DNA of 64,000 nt from an uncultured Sunxiuqinia sp. (GCF_947495665.1 NZ_CANLZV010000006.1:1-64000); one strand, 5' to 3'. Shown: positions 26,419 to 35,739, numbered from the stretch's first letter. Made by a program: numbers and translations. Notes: generated by a model from the sequence alone, not told the origin.

Positions 26419-26862
26419 TCAACGTTTTTGTTGATTCAACAACAGCCAGTAAAAACCGATTTCACGAATGGCATCCACAAACTTGTCAAAATCTACTGGT
26501 TTTACAATGTAGCTATTAACACCCAGTTGATAACTTTTCACCAAGTCGGATTCTTCCTTGGACGAAGTGAGCATAATAACCGGAATGACCTTCGTTTCCG
26601 GATGACTTTTAATTTCTTTCAACACATCCAACCCATCAATTTTGGGCAATTTCAAGTCAAGCAAGATAATTTTAGGGCGCGACTGCCGGGAGCGTTCATC
26701 AAACTTTCCTCGTGCAAAAACAAAATCGAGGGCCTCTTCTCCATCGCCCACCACCAGCACTTTATTGGTCAGTTTATTCTTCTTCAGTGCTCGAAGAGCC
26801 ATTTCGGCATCCAATGGATTATCTTCGACAATCAAGATCTCCACTTCATTTAAATTCTCCAT
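26419..26862 (-). CDS. Single-domain response regulator (Rcp1-like)
   Basis: 147 residues, a receiver domain only. Acidic pocket EDN (about 13-15), phospho-acceptor Asp69 (KIILLDLKLPKIDG), conserved Ser/Thr in IPVIMLTSSKEE and Lys in YIVKPVDF. The insertion after the acidic pocket and the PKIDGLDVLKEIK region match Rcp1, the partner of phytochrome-type kinases. It lies 67 bp after the histidine kinase gene at 26930-29137 on the same strand and is the likely phosphoryl acceptor. Having no output domain, it must act by protein contact. Confidence 0.92.
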   Translation of the reverse strand: MENLNEVEILIVEDNPLDAEMALRALKKNKLTNKVLVVGDGEEALDFVFARGKFDERSRQSRPKIILLDLKLPKIDGLDVLKEIKSHPETKVIPVIMLTSSKEESDLVKSYQLGVNSYIVKPVDFDKFVDAIREIGFYWLLLNQQKR

Positions 26863-26929
26863 TCGTTAGTTCATTTAGCAGGTTTATTTTTAAATATCCT
26901 TAAGGTCTCTATTGCTGACTTGTTTATTC

Positions 26930-29137
26930 CTATGCTCCATTCAACGAAAAGTAAAATGTAGCCCCCTCCTGTAACTCGCTCTTAGCCCAGACCTGCCCAC
27001 CATGCCGCGACACAATGCGCTGCACAATGGCCAGTCCAACCCCGGTGCCTTTAAATTCCTTTTCGGTATGCAGGCGCTGAAACACGCCAAACAACTTATC
27101 CTGGTATTTGGGGTTAAAGCCAGCTCCATAATCCCGGATAAAGAAAACTTGTTCTCCTCCTTCTTCCCATGAGCCAATCTCAATTTTCTTAACGCCTGAC
27201 TTTTCACTGTACTTCAAGGCGTTGCCAATCAGGTTCTGCCAGACTTGCTTTATGAGTGAATAGTCGCAGGCTATCTCGGGCATGGCTGAGATTTCAAGGA
27301 CAAACTGCTCTTGTTCTTTCCGGCTTGCAAGTTCCTGAAAAATGGACTTGGCCACTTTGCCCATATCAACTTTACTCATCCGCATTTCAGCACGCGAAAT
27401 CCGTGAAAGGTTTAGCATGTCCGTAATCAACCGATCCATTTTGGAGGCATTATTCTGAATAACCCTAAGGAAACGCTTCCCTTCATCATCCAACTTGTCT
27501 GCATAATCTTCCAGTAAAAAATCAGAATACCCGTTAATAGCACGCAAGGGAGCTCGCAAATCATGAGACACCGAGTAAGTAAAAGCATCCAGTTCCTTGT
27601 TGGATAATTCCAGCTTCCGGCGCTCTTCATTCACTTCTTTACTAACCTGATTCAGATCCTCAACCATATACAACAAGGCTCTCTGACTCTTATCCAGTTT
27701 TTGTACTTTTTCCTCCAACTCTGCCGTGCGTTGAGCAACCTCAATTTCCAGATTGGCTTTCAAGGCCAGCAATTCCCTTTCGGATCGTTTCCGTTCAGTT
27801 ATGTCCCAAAAGGTAACCACAAGGCCTACAATCTCCTCATTTTTATGAATCGGGTAAGAGAAAAATTCCGTAGGAAAACAACTGCCGTCGGCCCGCCAAA
27901 ACACATCATCTTCATTATGAATTCCAGTTCCTGAACTAAAGGCCCTTCGAATATCGCACGCCGCTGTTTCATAGTAAGAACCATCGGTTTTGGTATGGTG
28001 AATCAATTTATGCATGTTTCGTCCAATTACCTGACTCCGGTCCTCATAACCCAAAGCTTTTAGTGCCGATTGATTAATGAAGGTGCAGTTGCCGCGGGTG
28101 TCAGTGCCATAAATTCCTTCGGCGGTTGAATTGAGCAACAGGCGAATCTGCTCCTCACTTTCTTTGAGCCGGCTTTGCTGCTCCTGAAGCACCCGCCAGG
28201 TTTTTTTATGCTCAATAATTTCTTCGTTCAGATGCCGGGTTCGCTTTCCTACCTCTTTGCGAAGCAGTACAATCCACAACAGCGATAAGACCACCAGCAA
28301 GGGCACAAAAATCCAAAGCACCACCTTGAGCAAATCAGCTTTTGTAAAATGTTCCTGAAATGCCGGACCAAACCATTTCTGATGGATGGCCTTGTAGGTA
28401 CCATTGGCCATCACGATTGACAGCCCTTCATTCAGTTGCGCTAACAAGGCTTCGTTGCCTTTTTGAACAGCAAAACAAAACTCCTGCCGAAACTCGGGCA
28501 GAGGGGCTTTCAGCGGAACCACCGTTTGCAGGTTCAGGCGCTCCATGATTTTTAGTCCAATAATACGCTGCGTAATAACCGCATCGCCCTCGCCGGCCGC
28601 CAACTTCGTAAAAGCTTCATCAAAAGTCGTGGTGGTATAAATCCGGTCAGAAATACGTTCGCGACGTACAAATTCGTCTGCCACATCGCCTTTCATCACC
28701 AGAATTTCTTTATTCTTTAAATCAGCCAACGAGTGGATGTCCTGATTGTCGCGCCGCACAAAAATAGCGCCGTGCAGTTGGATGTAAGGAATGGTGAAAT
28801 CATAAAGAACTTCTCGTTCCGGAGTTCTTCCCACAATCGGAAGTGCTTCAATAGCTCCTTCGGCTAAGTCCTTCTTCAAGCTCACCCAAGGGCCTAACTT
28901 AACTTTTACATTCAGGTGAACAGCTTCAGCTGCTGCCCGGAACAGATCAACGGCAAACCCAACGGGCTTGCCATTTTCATCCAGCAAACAGTAGGGTGGG
29001 TAATCGGGCTCTGCTCCCAGCAAAACAGTCCGGATAGTATCGGGTTCCTGCATGTGGGAACTTGCCTCAACCAGTATTGCGGGGGATGCAATCAAAGCCA
29101 ACAAGAATATGCCCAGGCGTATCACGATTCTGTTCAT
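26930..29137 (-). CDS. Histidine kinase with periplasmic amino-acid-type binding domain and PAS domain
   Basis: 735 residues. A signal/anchor at 1-25, a periplasmic SBP_bac_3 domain (about 38-260; GAEPDYPPYCLLDENGKPVG), a membrane helix (about 272-294), a PAS domain (about 330-450; STAEGIYGTDTRGNCTFINQ), a coiled coil, HisKA with phospho-His525 (YSVSHDLRAPLRAINGYS) and HATPase (N box NLIGNALKYS, then GTGVGLAIVQRI). The binding domain implies direct sensing of a small solute such as an amino acid. It starts 4 bp inside the upstream multi-PAS gene (ATGA) and is followed by the Rcp1-like regulator, so all three form one signalling operon. Confidence 0.92.
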   Translation of the reverse strand: MNRIVIRLGIFLLALIASPAILVEASSHMQEPDTIRTVLLGAEPDYPPYCLLDENGKPVGFAVDLFRAAAEAVHLNVKVKLGPWVSLKKDLAEGAIEALPIVGRTPEREVLYDFTIPYIQLHGAIFVRRDNQDIHSLADLKNKEILVMKGDVADEFVRRERISDRIYTTTTFDEAFTKLAAGEGDAVITQRIIGLKIMERLNLQTVVPLKAPLPEFRQEFCFAVQKGNEALLAQLNEGLSIVMANGTYKAIHQKWFGPAFQEHFTKADLLKVVLWIFVPLLVVLSLLWIVLLRKEVGKRTRHLNEEIIEHKKTWRVLQEQQSRLKESEEQIRLLLNSTAEGIYGTDTRGNCTFINQSALKALGYEDRSQVIGRNMHKLIHHTKTDGSYYETAACDIRRAFSSGTGIHNEDDVFWRADGSCFPTEFFSYPIHKNEEIVGLVVTFWDITERKRSERELLALKANLEIEVAQRTAELEEKVQKLDKSQRALLYMVEDLNQVSKEVNEERRKLELSNKELDAFTYSVSHDLRAPLRAINGYSDFLLEDYADKLDDEGKRFLRVIQNNASKMDRLITDMLNLSRISRAEMRMSKVDMGKVAKSIFQELASRKEQEQFVLEISAMPEIACDYSLIKQVWQNLIGNALKYSEKSGVKKIEIGSWEEGGEQVFFIRDYGAGFNPKYQDKLFGVFQRLHTEKEFKGTGVGLAIVQRIVSRHGGQVWAKSELQEGATFYFSLNGA

Positions 29138-31347
29138 GCGTTCTTCTCTTTAAGCTTTTCTATTTCGTCGCGTAGTTCTTTAATCCGGAACTCACGTTCG
29201 ATGGTGGCATCATAAAACCGCTGCAATTCGTCAACACGCTCTTGCAGTTCTTTCGTTTTCTCATCCACCTGAATTTCCAGCTGCGCTTTTAGCTCAAGCA
29301 AATCAGCTTCGGCCTTTTTCTGTTCCGTAATATCTCTTCCAACACCAATAATACCAACAATCTTTCCTTCGTCGTTCAGCAAAGCCACATCGTTCCAGGC
29401 CAACCATTTCCAACCTTCCTTGGTCATGGCACGCTGCTCCAGCGAGACCCGGTAAGGAGGCTTGTATAACTTTTTCATGGCTTCAGCCGTGCTCCACTGA
29501 TCCTCTTCATGCACAAGCGGCATAAATGTTTTTCCCAGCAATTCTTCTTCGGTTTTTCCAAACATCCGGCAATAAGACGGGCTCACAAACAGAAAACGAC
29601 CTTCGACATCGACCTTCACAACAATATCCGACTGGTTTTCAACCAAAAGCCGGTAGTTATTCTCGCTTTCGCGTAAGGCCTTTTCGGCTTTCTGCTGTTC
29701 GGTAACGTCTTTTACAAAAGAAAACGACAGGAGTTTATCCTTATACTGAAAGTAATTGACCGTGACCTCCACCGGAAACTCGGTTCCATCTTTTCGTCGG
29801 TGCGTCGAAATAAAGGTATTGCTCTTCTTCTTGCTCTTAATTCCCTCCCGATGCTTATGAAAATTTTTGGCATTGAATGGAGGAGCAATGGTAAAAAGCG
29901 AACTGCCAATCAATTCTTCGGTGGAATACCCCAGACTTTTGGCAGCATAATGATTGGCATAAATAATCGTTCCATCTTCTTCGACCTGAAAAACACCCAC
30001 CTGCGCATGATCAATCCCAAACTGAGTCAGCTCCAAGCGAAATTCTGCTTGTTTGCGCTCGGTTACATCGGTAACCAACACATGCCGCGCCGGGCGTTTA
30101 TTAAACACAACAGCATGAGAAGTGATTTCCACAAAAATCAGTTCGCCATTCTTTTTGAAATGACGCCATCCCCGGGTTCGCTCATATTCCTGAGCACCCA
30201 GCCTGACACTCTCCATTAAGACAGGGATGTCTTCCTCCGGGCGAATATCTTTAATGGTCATTCCACAAAATTCTTCCTCGGAATAACCATAATGGTTGAT
30301 AGCCGCATAATTGACCTTCAGAAAAGCAAGCGTTTCGAGGTCATAAATCCACATTGGCTGCGGATTATTTTCAAACATGACCCGGTATCCTTGCTCCCTT
30401 TCTTTTAGCATTTCATGCATTTGATAGGCATCGGTTACATCGCGAAAAACAAGCACAACACCCGTAATTTCACCCTGTCCGTTCCGAATGGGTGCCCCCG
30501 AATCGGCAATCTGGTATTCAACACCTGTTTTTGAAACCAGCTTGGTGTGATTCGCCAAACCAACCACTTCACCGGTTTTTATCACCTTGCTGACCGGACT
30601 TCTGGCTGGTTCGCCAGTTACACTATTGAAAATATGAAAAACCTCCTCCAGATTTCGGCCGGCTGCATCCTCCGGATTCCAGCCCGTAAAATGGGCAGCT
30701 ACCGGGTTTATTCGGGTAATGGCACCCTTAACATCGGTGGCAATAACAGCATCGCCAATGGAGTTTAGGGTGATGCGCAGGTTTTCTTCGCTTTCCCGCC
30801 TCACTTCTTCCATGCTTCTTCGCTCCAAACAGCGGCTCAGGTGGGTCGTTATGGCCTTCAACAGGTTTCGTTCTTCCTTGAAAAAAGGTCCTTCGTCGGC
30901 TTCCGGTCGCTTTTCCAGATAAGCCACTTCCACTTTGGCCAGCAGCCGATCGCCGGTATAGCTCTCTTCGGTCAGCATCCAAGGGGTCTCCTTAAAATTG
31001 GAGGTTTGCCCGGTCTTTTCACCCACATGCAAGCGCACGCCGGTAGCTTCCGGATATTGCCAGGCAGGAGGGATCAAGCTCAGCACCTGCTGTAAAATAC
31101 TGTCTGACGAAACGGATCTGTCTTCGGTATACTGAATAAGCTTGTATAATGCACTCAGCTCTTTGGCACGTTTCTCAAGCGATTGTGATTTTTGATCCAG
31201 TTCCTGTTGGTACTGATTCATTTCTTCCAGCAATTCCTGGAACTTCGCGTCTGACCTCCGATCATGCTCTTTGTTGAGCAACCCATTGATCCGTTCTTTT
31301 AAGGTCTTACCAATATTTGATTTGAGTGGACTGCCATCTGATTTCAT
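29134..31347 (-). CDS. Multi-PAS sensory protein without kinase domain
   Basis: 737 residues, cytoplasmic. A coiled coil (about 10-70), a GAF-like region (about 75-190), then four PAS/PAC units starting near 198 (NSIGDAVIATDVKGAITRIN), 325 (MFENNPQPMWIYDLETLAFL), 450 (GVFQVEEDGTIIYANHYAAK) and 575 (NQSDIVVKVDVEGRFLFVSP), and a final signalling helix (REFRIKELRDEIEKLKEKNA). That helix normally joins PAS units to a kinase core, but the frame ends right there. No HisKA, HATPase, GGDEF or receiver domain is present. Coupling to the kinase gene (ATGA overlap) suggests it modulates that kinase as a partner in trans. Confidence 0.85.
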   Translation of the reverse strand: MKSDGSPLKSNIGKTLKERINGLLNKEHDRRSDAKFQELLEEMNQYQQELDQKSQSLEKRAKELSALYKLIQYTEDRSVSSDSILQQVLSLIPPAWQYPEATGVRLHVGEKTGQTSNFKETPWMLTEESYTGDRLLAKVEVAYLEKRPEADEGPFFKEERNLLKAITTHLSRCLERRSMEEVRRESEENLRITLNSIGDAVIATDVKGAITRINPVAAHFTGWNPEDAAGRNLEEVFHIFNSVTGEPARSPVSKVIKTGEVVGLANHTKLVSKTGVEYQIADSGAPIRNGQGEITGVVLVFRDVTDAYQMHEMLKEREQGYRVMFENNPQPMWIYDLETLAFLKVNYAAINHYGYSEEEFCGMTIKDIRPEEDIPVLMESVRLGAQEYERTRGWRHFKKNGELIFVEITSHAVVFNKRPARHVLVTDVTERKQAEFRLELTQFGIDHAQVGVFQVEEDGTIIYANHYAAKSLGYSTEELIGSSLFTIAPPFNAKNFHKHREGIKSKKKSNTFISTHRRKDGTEFPVEVTVNYFQYKDKLLSFSFVKDVTEQQKAEKALRESENNYRLLVENQSDIVVKVDVEGRFLFVSPSYCRMFGKTEEELLGKTFMPLVHEEDQWSTAEAMKKLYKPPYRVSLEQRAMTKEGWKWLAWNDVALLNDEGKIVGIIGVGRDITEQKKAEADLLELKAQLEIQVDEKTKELQERVDELQRFYDATIEREFRIKELRDEIEKLKEKNA

Positions 31348-31600
31348 AATTTTGCTTTAGTAGGTTAACTACTCCACCGACCTGAAACCATTATCGCAGG
31401 AAGCATGTTTTCTCCATAATCTACCGCTCTAACCGTTCAGGTCATTGCCTCCAATCGTCTTCCTTCTTTCTTCATCTGGTTAATCTATAGAAAATTACGG
31501 TTTATTTTCTTTTTACACAAAAAACAAGGTCATTTTTTATGTTTGCAAATAAAAAGCAATTTTAGGAGCAGTTGGCCGGACAACTTGCCATAAAACCAGA

Positions 31601-32806
31601 TCATCTTTGCAAATCAATATCTTTAAACACTAAATCCACTTGTGTACCTTTCCCCACTACACTATTTACCATGAGCTGGATGTTGGTTTTCTGAATCAGT
31701 TCGTTAACCAGCACCAGGCCTATTCCATTCCCTTTTTCTTGGGCTGTCCCCAGTGTTGAACCAGCAACAGAACTAAAAAGCGAGGCCAGTTTTTCCTTGC
31801 TCATGCCAACACCATGATCAATAACCGATAAGGTTTTAGCATGATACCTCAAAAGGATTGTTCCTTCGTGGTAAGAATATTTCACCGCATTCGACAAGAA
31901 GTTGCGCAAGGCAATTTTCAAGATAGGACCATTACTAAAAACCCGTACATCTTCAGGAACGTCATTTTGCAGACTGATTTTTTTGTTGTTTAGTAATGGT
32001 TCAAACTCAGCGGCAAGTTCAAAAATCAATTCACGCAAAGCAATCGGGTGGTTATTCTCCGTATTTAAACATTTGGCCTTTGCCCACTCCATCAGACTCG
32101 CAGTCATGTCATAAGCCTGACCAGCTGTTTGCTGAATAATGCTCAAAAATTCAGCGTCAGCCGCCCTATCATCGTTTTCCTCCGTGTTTTGGGCCAATAA
32201 ATCGGCAAAGCCGATAATGTTGGACAAAGGAGTACGCAGATCGTGCAGGATGGCCGAGAAGAGGTTCTCCTGCAAATTCAGCTGCTCTGAAAGCGACCGA
32301 ATTAGGGCTCGGTGATTTTCTTCAATGGCCTTGCGCTCCGAAATGTCGAAGACAATGCCTGTTAAAAACAAGGGTTCTCCCATCGGTCCTCGCTGAGTGA
32401 TGGTTCCGCGGTCGTAATACCATTTCCAATCGCCATGTTTGGTTTTTATGCGATATTCCACCTCATAAGCATCCGATTTTCCGCTAAGATGATCGCGCAT
32501 ATTTTGCATGACAGGCTCGTAATCATCCGGATGCAGTTTATCGGTAAAAAACTGGTATTCGCAGCCCTGTGGAACCTCCGTTAGATCATAACCCAGCGTA
32601 GTTGCTTTCAGCGCATTGAAGCTGACCTTATTGGCTTGCACATCCCAGCTCCATTGCCCCAGGTTACCCGCCCAGGCAAACTTCAGCTGCTCCACTTCCT
32701 TTAGCTGATTGGTCAAAGCAGCCAGCAGTCGGTCTTTTTCCCGTAGGCGCTCAAGCAATTCATCCTTGCTTTGATGCTCATCAATTGTTCCCATAATACG
32801 TTCCAT
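31601..32806 (-). CDS. PAS-domain histidine kinase, cytoplasmic
   Basis: 401 residues without membrane segments: N-terminal coiled coil (about 10-45), one PAS/PAC domain (about 50-165; RIKTKHGDWKWYYDRGTITQ, DISERKAIEENHRALI), HisKA with the H box FSAILHDLRTPLSNIIGFAD, and HATPase (LRNFLSNAVKYS, VIDHGVGMSKEKLASLF, GNGIGLVLVNELIQ). No partner regulator lies beside it. It is separated from the multi-PAS gene by 253 bp and is divergent from the NifX-like cluster, sharing a 194 bp control region with it. Confidence 0.9.
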   Translation of the reverse strand: MERIMGTIDEHQSKDELLERLREKDRLLAALTNQLKEVEQLKFAWAGNLGQWSWDVQANKVSFNALKATTLGYDLTEVPQGCEYQFFTDKLHPDDYEPVMQNMRDHLSGKSDAYEVEYRIKTKHGDWKWYYDRGTITQRGPMGEPLFLTGIVFDISERKAIEENHRALIRSLSEQLNLQENLFSAILHDLRTPLSNIIGFADLLAQNTEENDDRAADAEFLSIIQQTAGQAYDMTASLMEWAKAKCLNTENNHPIALRELIFELAAEFEPLLNNKKISLQNDVPEDVRVFSNGPILKIALRNFLSNAVKYSYHEGTILLRYHAKTLSVIDHGVGMSKEKLASLFSSVAGSTLGTAQEKGNGIGLVLVNELIQKTNIQLMVNSVVGKGTQVDLVFKDIDLQR

Positions 32807-32940
32807 TCATTTTGTCACAATCCCATTCAAAGTAAACACTTTTAAAGGAATCAAAAAGAACCAGTGAAACAATCGTATTCCGCAGCTCTCTGAATCTCAA
32901 CGATATTTCTGAATAAAAAAAAATCAGCCCAATTCCTGTT

Positions 32941-32966
32941 TAATGAACAAATGTTCATTATATTTG
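32941..32966 (+). promoter_or_regulatory. Operator palindrome overlapping a -7 box upstream of the NifX-like cluster
   Basis: TAATGAACA, AA, TGTTCATTA (32941-32960) is a perfect inverted repeat with 9 bp arms. It overlaps TATATTTG (32959-32966), a perfect TAnnTTTG -7 box, 34 bp before the first start codon. A protein bound here would block the promoter. A related GAAC-N4-GTTC site lies upstream of the peroxiredoxin gene at 40741-40752. Confidence 0.7.
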
Positions 32967-33000
32967 TGTCGTTGTTTATTTTCATTTATTCTTATAAATC

Positions 33001-33321
33001 ATGAAAGTTGCCATTACATCATCCGGAAAAACAGGCTCTTCCAAAATTGACAATCGCTTTGGAAGGTGCGCTTATTTTGCGATTCACGACCTGGAGTCAG
33101 ACAAAACAGAGTTCATCAAAAATCCAAACAAGGATGTCAATGAAGGCGCAGGTCCAGCTGCCGCTCAGCTAATCGCATCACAAGGCGTTAAGAAAATTAT
33201 ATCAGGCGAGTTTGGAGGAAAAGTGAAAACCATTTTAGAAGACCTTCAAATTCAGATGATCATGGTCAATGGTCCGGAACAGACCGTTGAGGAACTTATT
33301 CGATTAATGACCACCAGGTAG
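33001..33321 (+). CDS. NifX/NifB-C-terminal-like (dinitrogenase iron-molybdenum cofactor) family protein, first copy
   Basis: 106 residues, a single RNase H-like domain of the family that carries FeMo-cofactor precursors in nitrogen fixers but is also common in anaerobes without nitrogenase. Family features: MKVAITSSGKTGSSKIDNRF followed by GRCAYFAIHDLES, a GAGPAAAQLIASQGVKKII segment and GEFGGKVKTIL. No nif structural gene is near, so a general metal- or Fe-S-cluster-carrier role is more likely than nitrogen fixation. First gene of the cluster, directly behind the palindromic operator. Confidence 0.88.
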   Translation: MKVAITSSGKTGSSKIDNRFGRCAYFAIHDLESDKTEFIKNPNKDVNEGAGPAAAQLIASQGVKKIISGEFGGKVKTILEDLQIQMIMVNGPEQTVEELIRLMTTR

Positions 33322-33331
33322 AAAGGAGGTG
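33322..33331 (+). promoter_or_regulatory. Unusually strong Shine-Dalgarno sequence before the DUF5320 gene
   Basis: AAAGGAGGTG, a near-perfect complement of the 16S rRNA 3' end, ends 5 bp before the ATG at 33337. Bacteroidota genes rarely use such sites. It fixes the start of this small gene and may reflect transfer from an SD-using lineage. Confidence 0.7.
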
Positions 33332-33336
33332 TTATT

Positions 33337-33558
33337 ATGCCCGGATTCAATAAAAAAGGCCCAGCGGGAGAAGGTCCCTTATCAGGCAGAGGCAGAGGTT
33401 GCTGTGCAGCCAAAGGTCAAGGCCGTTTCTCTACCCAAACAGGTCAACAGGAGCCCAACACTCCTGAAAATAAACAAGAGGAAAGATCAGATCGTCTTTG
33501 GGGCTTAAGAAGAGGACGTCGACGCGGGAATGCGTCAGGACGCAAAGCTTGCTTCTGA
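33337..33558 (+). CDS. DUF5320-like small protein
   Basis: 73 residues, basic and glycine-rich. The N-terminus MPGFNKKGPAGEGPLSGRGR with GCCAAKG matches the MPxxxxxGPxGxGPxxGRGxGxC pattern of DUF5320 proteins, which occur next to NifX-like and MinD-ferredoxin genes in many anaerobes. The tail is Arg-rich (RLWGLRRGRRRGNASGRKAC). The three cysteines could bind metal. Function unknown; association with this cluster is conserved by my recollection of other anaerobe genomes. Only 15 bp separate it from the preceding gene. Confidence 0.8.
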   Translation: MPGFNKKGPAGEGPLSGRGRGCCAAKGQGRFSTQTGQQEPNTPENKQEERSDRLWGLRRGRRRGNASGRKACF

Positions 33559-33580
33559 GGATGAACTGTTTCCGATTGAA

Positions 33581-33615
33581 AACTGGCAGCTGAATGGTCC
33601 TTAAAGCTGCCAGTT
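33581..33615 (+). terminator. Hairpin between the DUF5320 gene and the second NifX-like gene
   Basis: AACTGGCAGCT (33581-33591) and AGCTGCCAGTT (33605-33615) form a perfect 11 bp stem, followed by TACTTTC, a weak T tract. It could partially terminate transcription and make the first two genes more abundant than the rest. Confidence 0.55.
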
Positions 33616-33649
33616 TACTTTCAAATGAATCAAATTAAAAATAGAGACT

Positions 33650-33985
33650 ATGAAAAAATTTGCGATCCCGGTTGAGGATGGTCAACTATGCGCCCACTTC
33701 GGGCATTGCCAGCAGTTTGTAATTATCCAGGTTGACAACAACACGATGCTCCAACCAGAGTATTTAACGCCTCCGCCACATGAACCAGGACTGCTCCCTG
33801 CTTGGCTCGGGCAGCATGGAGTTACAAATATCATTGCAGGAGGCATTGGACAAAAAGCCATTAGCCTGTTCAATCAACAAAACATTGAAGTAACAGTAGG
33901 CGCCCAGCCCAAATCACCCCACGAGCTTGTAGCCGATTGGTTAAGCAATTCGTTGGTATCCGGAGCAAATGCGTGCGATCATTAA
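33650..33985 (+). CDS. NifX/NifB-C-terminal-like family protein, second copy
   Basis: 111 residues, same fold as the gene at 33001 but clearly diverged: MKKFAIPVEDGQLCAHFGHC carries a Cys and His pair (LCAHFGHCQ) typical of the subgroup beside MinD-ferredoxin proteins, followed by PPHEPGLLPAWLGQHGVTNI and GGIGQKAISLFNQQNIEV. The His/Cys pair could bind a metal cluster. It precedes the DUF89 gene by 12 bp. Confidence 0.88.
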   Translation: MKKFAIPVEDGQLCAHFGHCQQFVIIQVDNNTMLQPEYLTPPPHEPGLLPAWLGQHGVTNIIAGGIGQKAISLFNQQNIEVTVGAQPKSPHELVADWLSNSLVSGANACDH

Positions 33986-33997
33986 TGACGAATAAAC

Positions 33998-34867
33998 ATG
34001 ATTAATGACTATCGTTGTTTCTTTTGTTTTAACCGGGCTTTTGAGAAACTGCTTAAACGGGAGAAATTATCTTCAGAGCAAGCACTAAGTTTTACTCATG
34101 AGATGGTGCAATTTTATATGGAAAATCAGGAAGAATACTCGACACCACAATTAGCCAGAGAGTTGCATCTAAGGTTTAAAAAATATAATAACCAAGAGGA
34201 TCCCTATCAAACAGAAAAGAAACAAAGCAATGATTTCATTCTGAATCAGTATCAAAAATTCAAAGCTCAGGTTGAATCAAGTGAAGACTCATTCAACACA
34301 GCACTTCGACTTGCCATTGCCGGAAATATAATTGATGCAGCGGTCAGTGAAACTTATCGATTAGATGAAACCATTGACCATGTCTTAAATTCTGACTTTG
34401 CCATTGATCACTCCAATCAATTAAAATCAGCAATTCAAAAGGCTCAAACGGTTTTGTACCTGGGAGATAACAACGGTGAAATTGTATTGGATAAATTGTT
34501 CATTGAAACCATTCATCACCCCAATTTGGTTTATGCGGTCAGGGATCAGCCAATCATTAACGATGCCACCATGTCCGATGCGCATTATGTGGGAATGACT
34601 CCGCTCGTGCCGGTCATTTCCAATGGATACGATGCGCCATCGACCATTTTAGAGCAATGTTCTGATGAGTTTTTGAGGCTATATAATCAAGCAGATGTTA
34701 TTATATCAAAAGGTCAAGGCAACCTTGAAGGCTTATTGGAATCAGGAAATGAAAAAATATTTTTCCTCCTGATGGTTAAATGTGATGTCATTGCTGAGAA
34801 ATTAGGAGTCAGTAAAGGTGACTTTGTCGTTACCCGACACTTTAACCCTGAAACATTAGAAAAATGA
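33998..34867 (+). CDS. DUF89 (ARMT1-like) protein
   Basis: 289 residues. The N-terminal CFFC motif (residues 7-10) and the core VLYLGDNNGEIVLDKLFIET (about 153) with acidic/Asn metal ligands are hallmarks of the DUF89 family. A second conserved stretch is ADVIISKGQGNLEGLLE (about 234). Characterised relatives are metal-dependent phosphatases acting on sugar phosphates or damaged metabolites; the form with an N-terminal C-x-x-C is found in archaea and anaerobes. It overlaps the first MinD-ferredoxin gene by 4 bp (ATGA), so it belongs to the same operon. The substrate is unknown. Confidence 0.85.
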   Translation: MINDYRCFFCFNRAFEKLLKREKLSSEQALSFTHEMVQFYMENQEEYSTPQLARELHLRFKKYNNQEDPYQTEKKQSNDFILNQYQKFKAQVESSEDSFNTALRLAIAGNIIDAAVSETYRLDETIDHVLNSDFAIDHSNQLKSAIQKAQTVLYLGDNNGEIVLDKLFIETIHHPNLVYAVRDQPIINDATMSDAHYVGMTPLVPVISNGYDAPSTILEQCSDEFLRLYNQADVIISKGQGNLEGLLESGNEKIFFLLMVKCDVIAEKLGVSKGDFVVTRHFNPETLEK

Positions 34868-35739
34868 AGATAGCAGTTGCAAGCGGAAAAGGAGGGACGG
34901 GAAAAACGCTACTGGCCACCAACCTGTTTAATGTCATTCAACAATCAGGCTATGCAGTTGATTTAATTGATTGCGATGCCGAAGAACCCAATGACCAACA
35001 ATTCATTAAAGGAAAACTGCAAGGACAACAACTGGTTACCCAGAACATCCCGGTCATTGATAAAGATCGGTGCACCTTTTGTGGAAAATGCCAGGAATTT
35101 TGTCAGTACAATGCCATTATTATTGTCCGAAGCCATCAGCATATCCGGGTTTTCGAAGACCTTTGTCACGACTGTGGGGCATGCGGCTACGCTTGTCAGT
35201 CAGGGGCAATTTCATGGCAAGCAAAAACAACAGGCACCCTCACAACCTATGAATACAACCAGCACTCATTACTCGTTGAAGGTCGAATAGCTGTTGGCGT
35301 ATATTCATCGGTACCGCTCATTTCGCAAGCCATAAAAGGAGCGAAACCAGAGCAAATCACAATTCTGGATGCCCCGCCGGGAACATCCTGCCCTTTTATT
35401 GCCACGGTAAACGAAGCCGATTTTGTCGTACTGGTAACCGAGCCTACTCCTTTTGGTCTAAACGATCTCAGACTTTCTGTGCAAGCCCTTCAGCACCTTA
35501 ACATACCTTTTGGCGTTGTTATTAACCGGGGCGGGTTGGGAAATCAGGATGTTCATCGTTTTTTAACCGAAAACAAGCTGCCGTTGCTGGATGAGATTCC
35601 CTTCGACCGCCGCATAGCCCAGCTTTACTCCGAAGGAGAGTTGATTACCAACAACATCTCGGCCTACAACAAGCAATTTCAAGAACTTTTCATTCGTATA
35701 AAAAAACAGATTGAACATGACCGAGATAGCCATACTTAG
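34864..35739 (+). CDS. MinD/ParA-superfamily ATPase with inserted 2[4Fe-4S] ferredoxin domain, first of pair
   Basis: 291 residues. Deviant Walker A at the N-terminus (ASGKGGTGKTLLATNLF), then an inserted bacterial-type ferredoxin domain with two C-x2-C-x2-C-x3-C motifs: Cys70/73/76/80 and Cys101/104/107/111. The ATPase fold then resumes (ITILDAPPGTSCPFIATVNE, Walker B region; LVTEPTPFGLNDLRLSVQAL). Proteins of this class always come as a tandem pair, probably forming a heterodimer that couples ATP hydrolysis to cluster or electron transfer. The physiological reaction is not established. Confidence 0.9.
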   Translation: MKIAVASGKGGTGKTLLATNLFNVIQQSGYAVDLIDCDAEEPNDQQFIKGKLQGQQLVTQNIPVIDKDRCTFCGKCQEFCQYNAIIIVRSHQHIRVFEDLCHDCGACGYACQSGAISWQAKTTGTLTTYEYNQHSLLVEGRIAVGVYSSVPLISQAIKGAKPEQITILDAPPGTSCPFIATVNEADFVVLVTEPTPFGLNDLRLSVQALQHLNIPFGVVINRGGLGNQDVHRFLTENKLPLLDEIPFDRRIAQLYSEGELITNNISAYNKQFQELFIRIKKQIEHDRDSHT

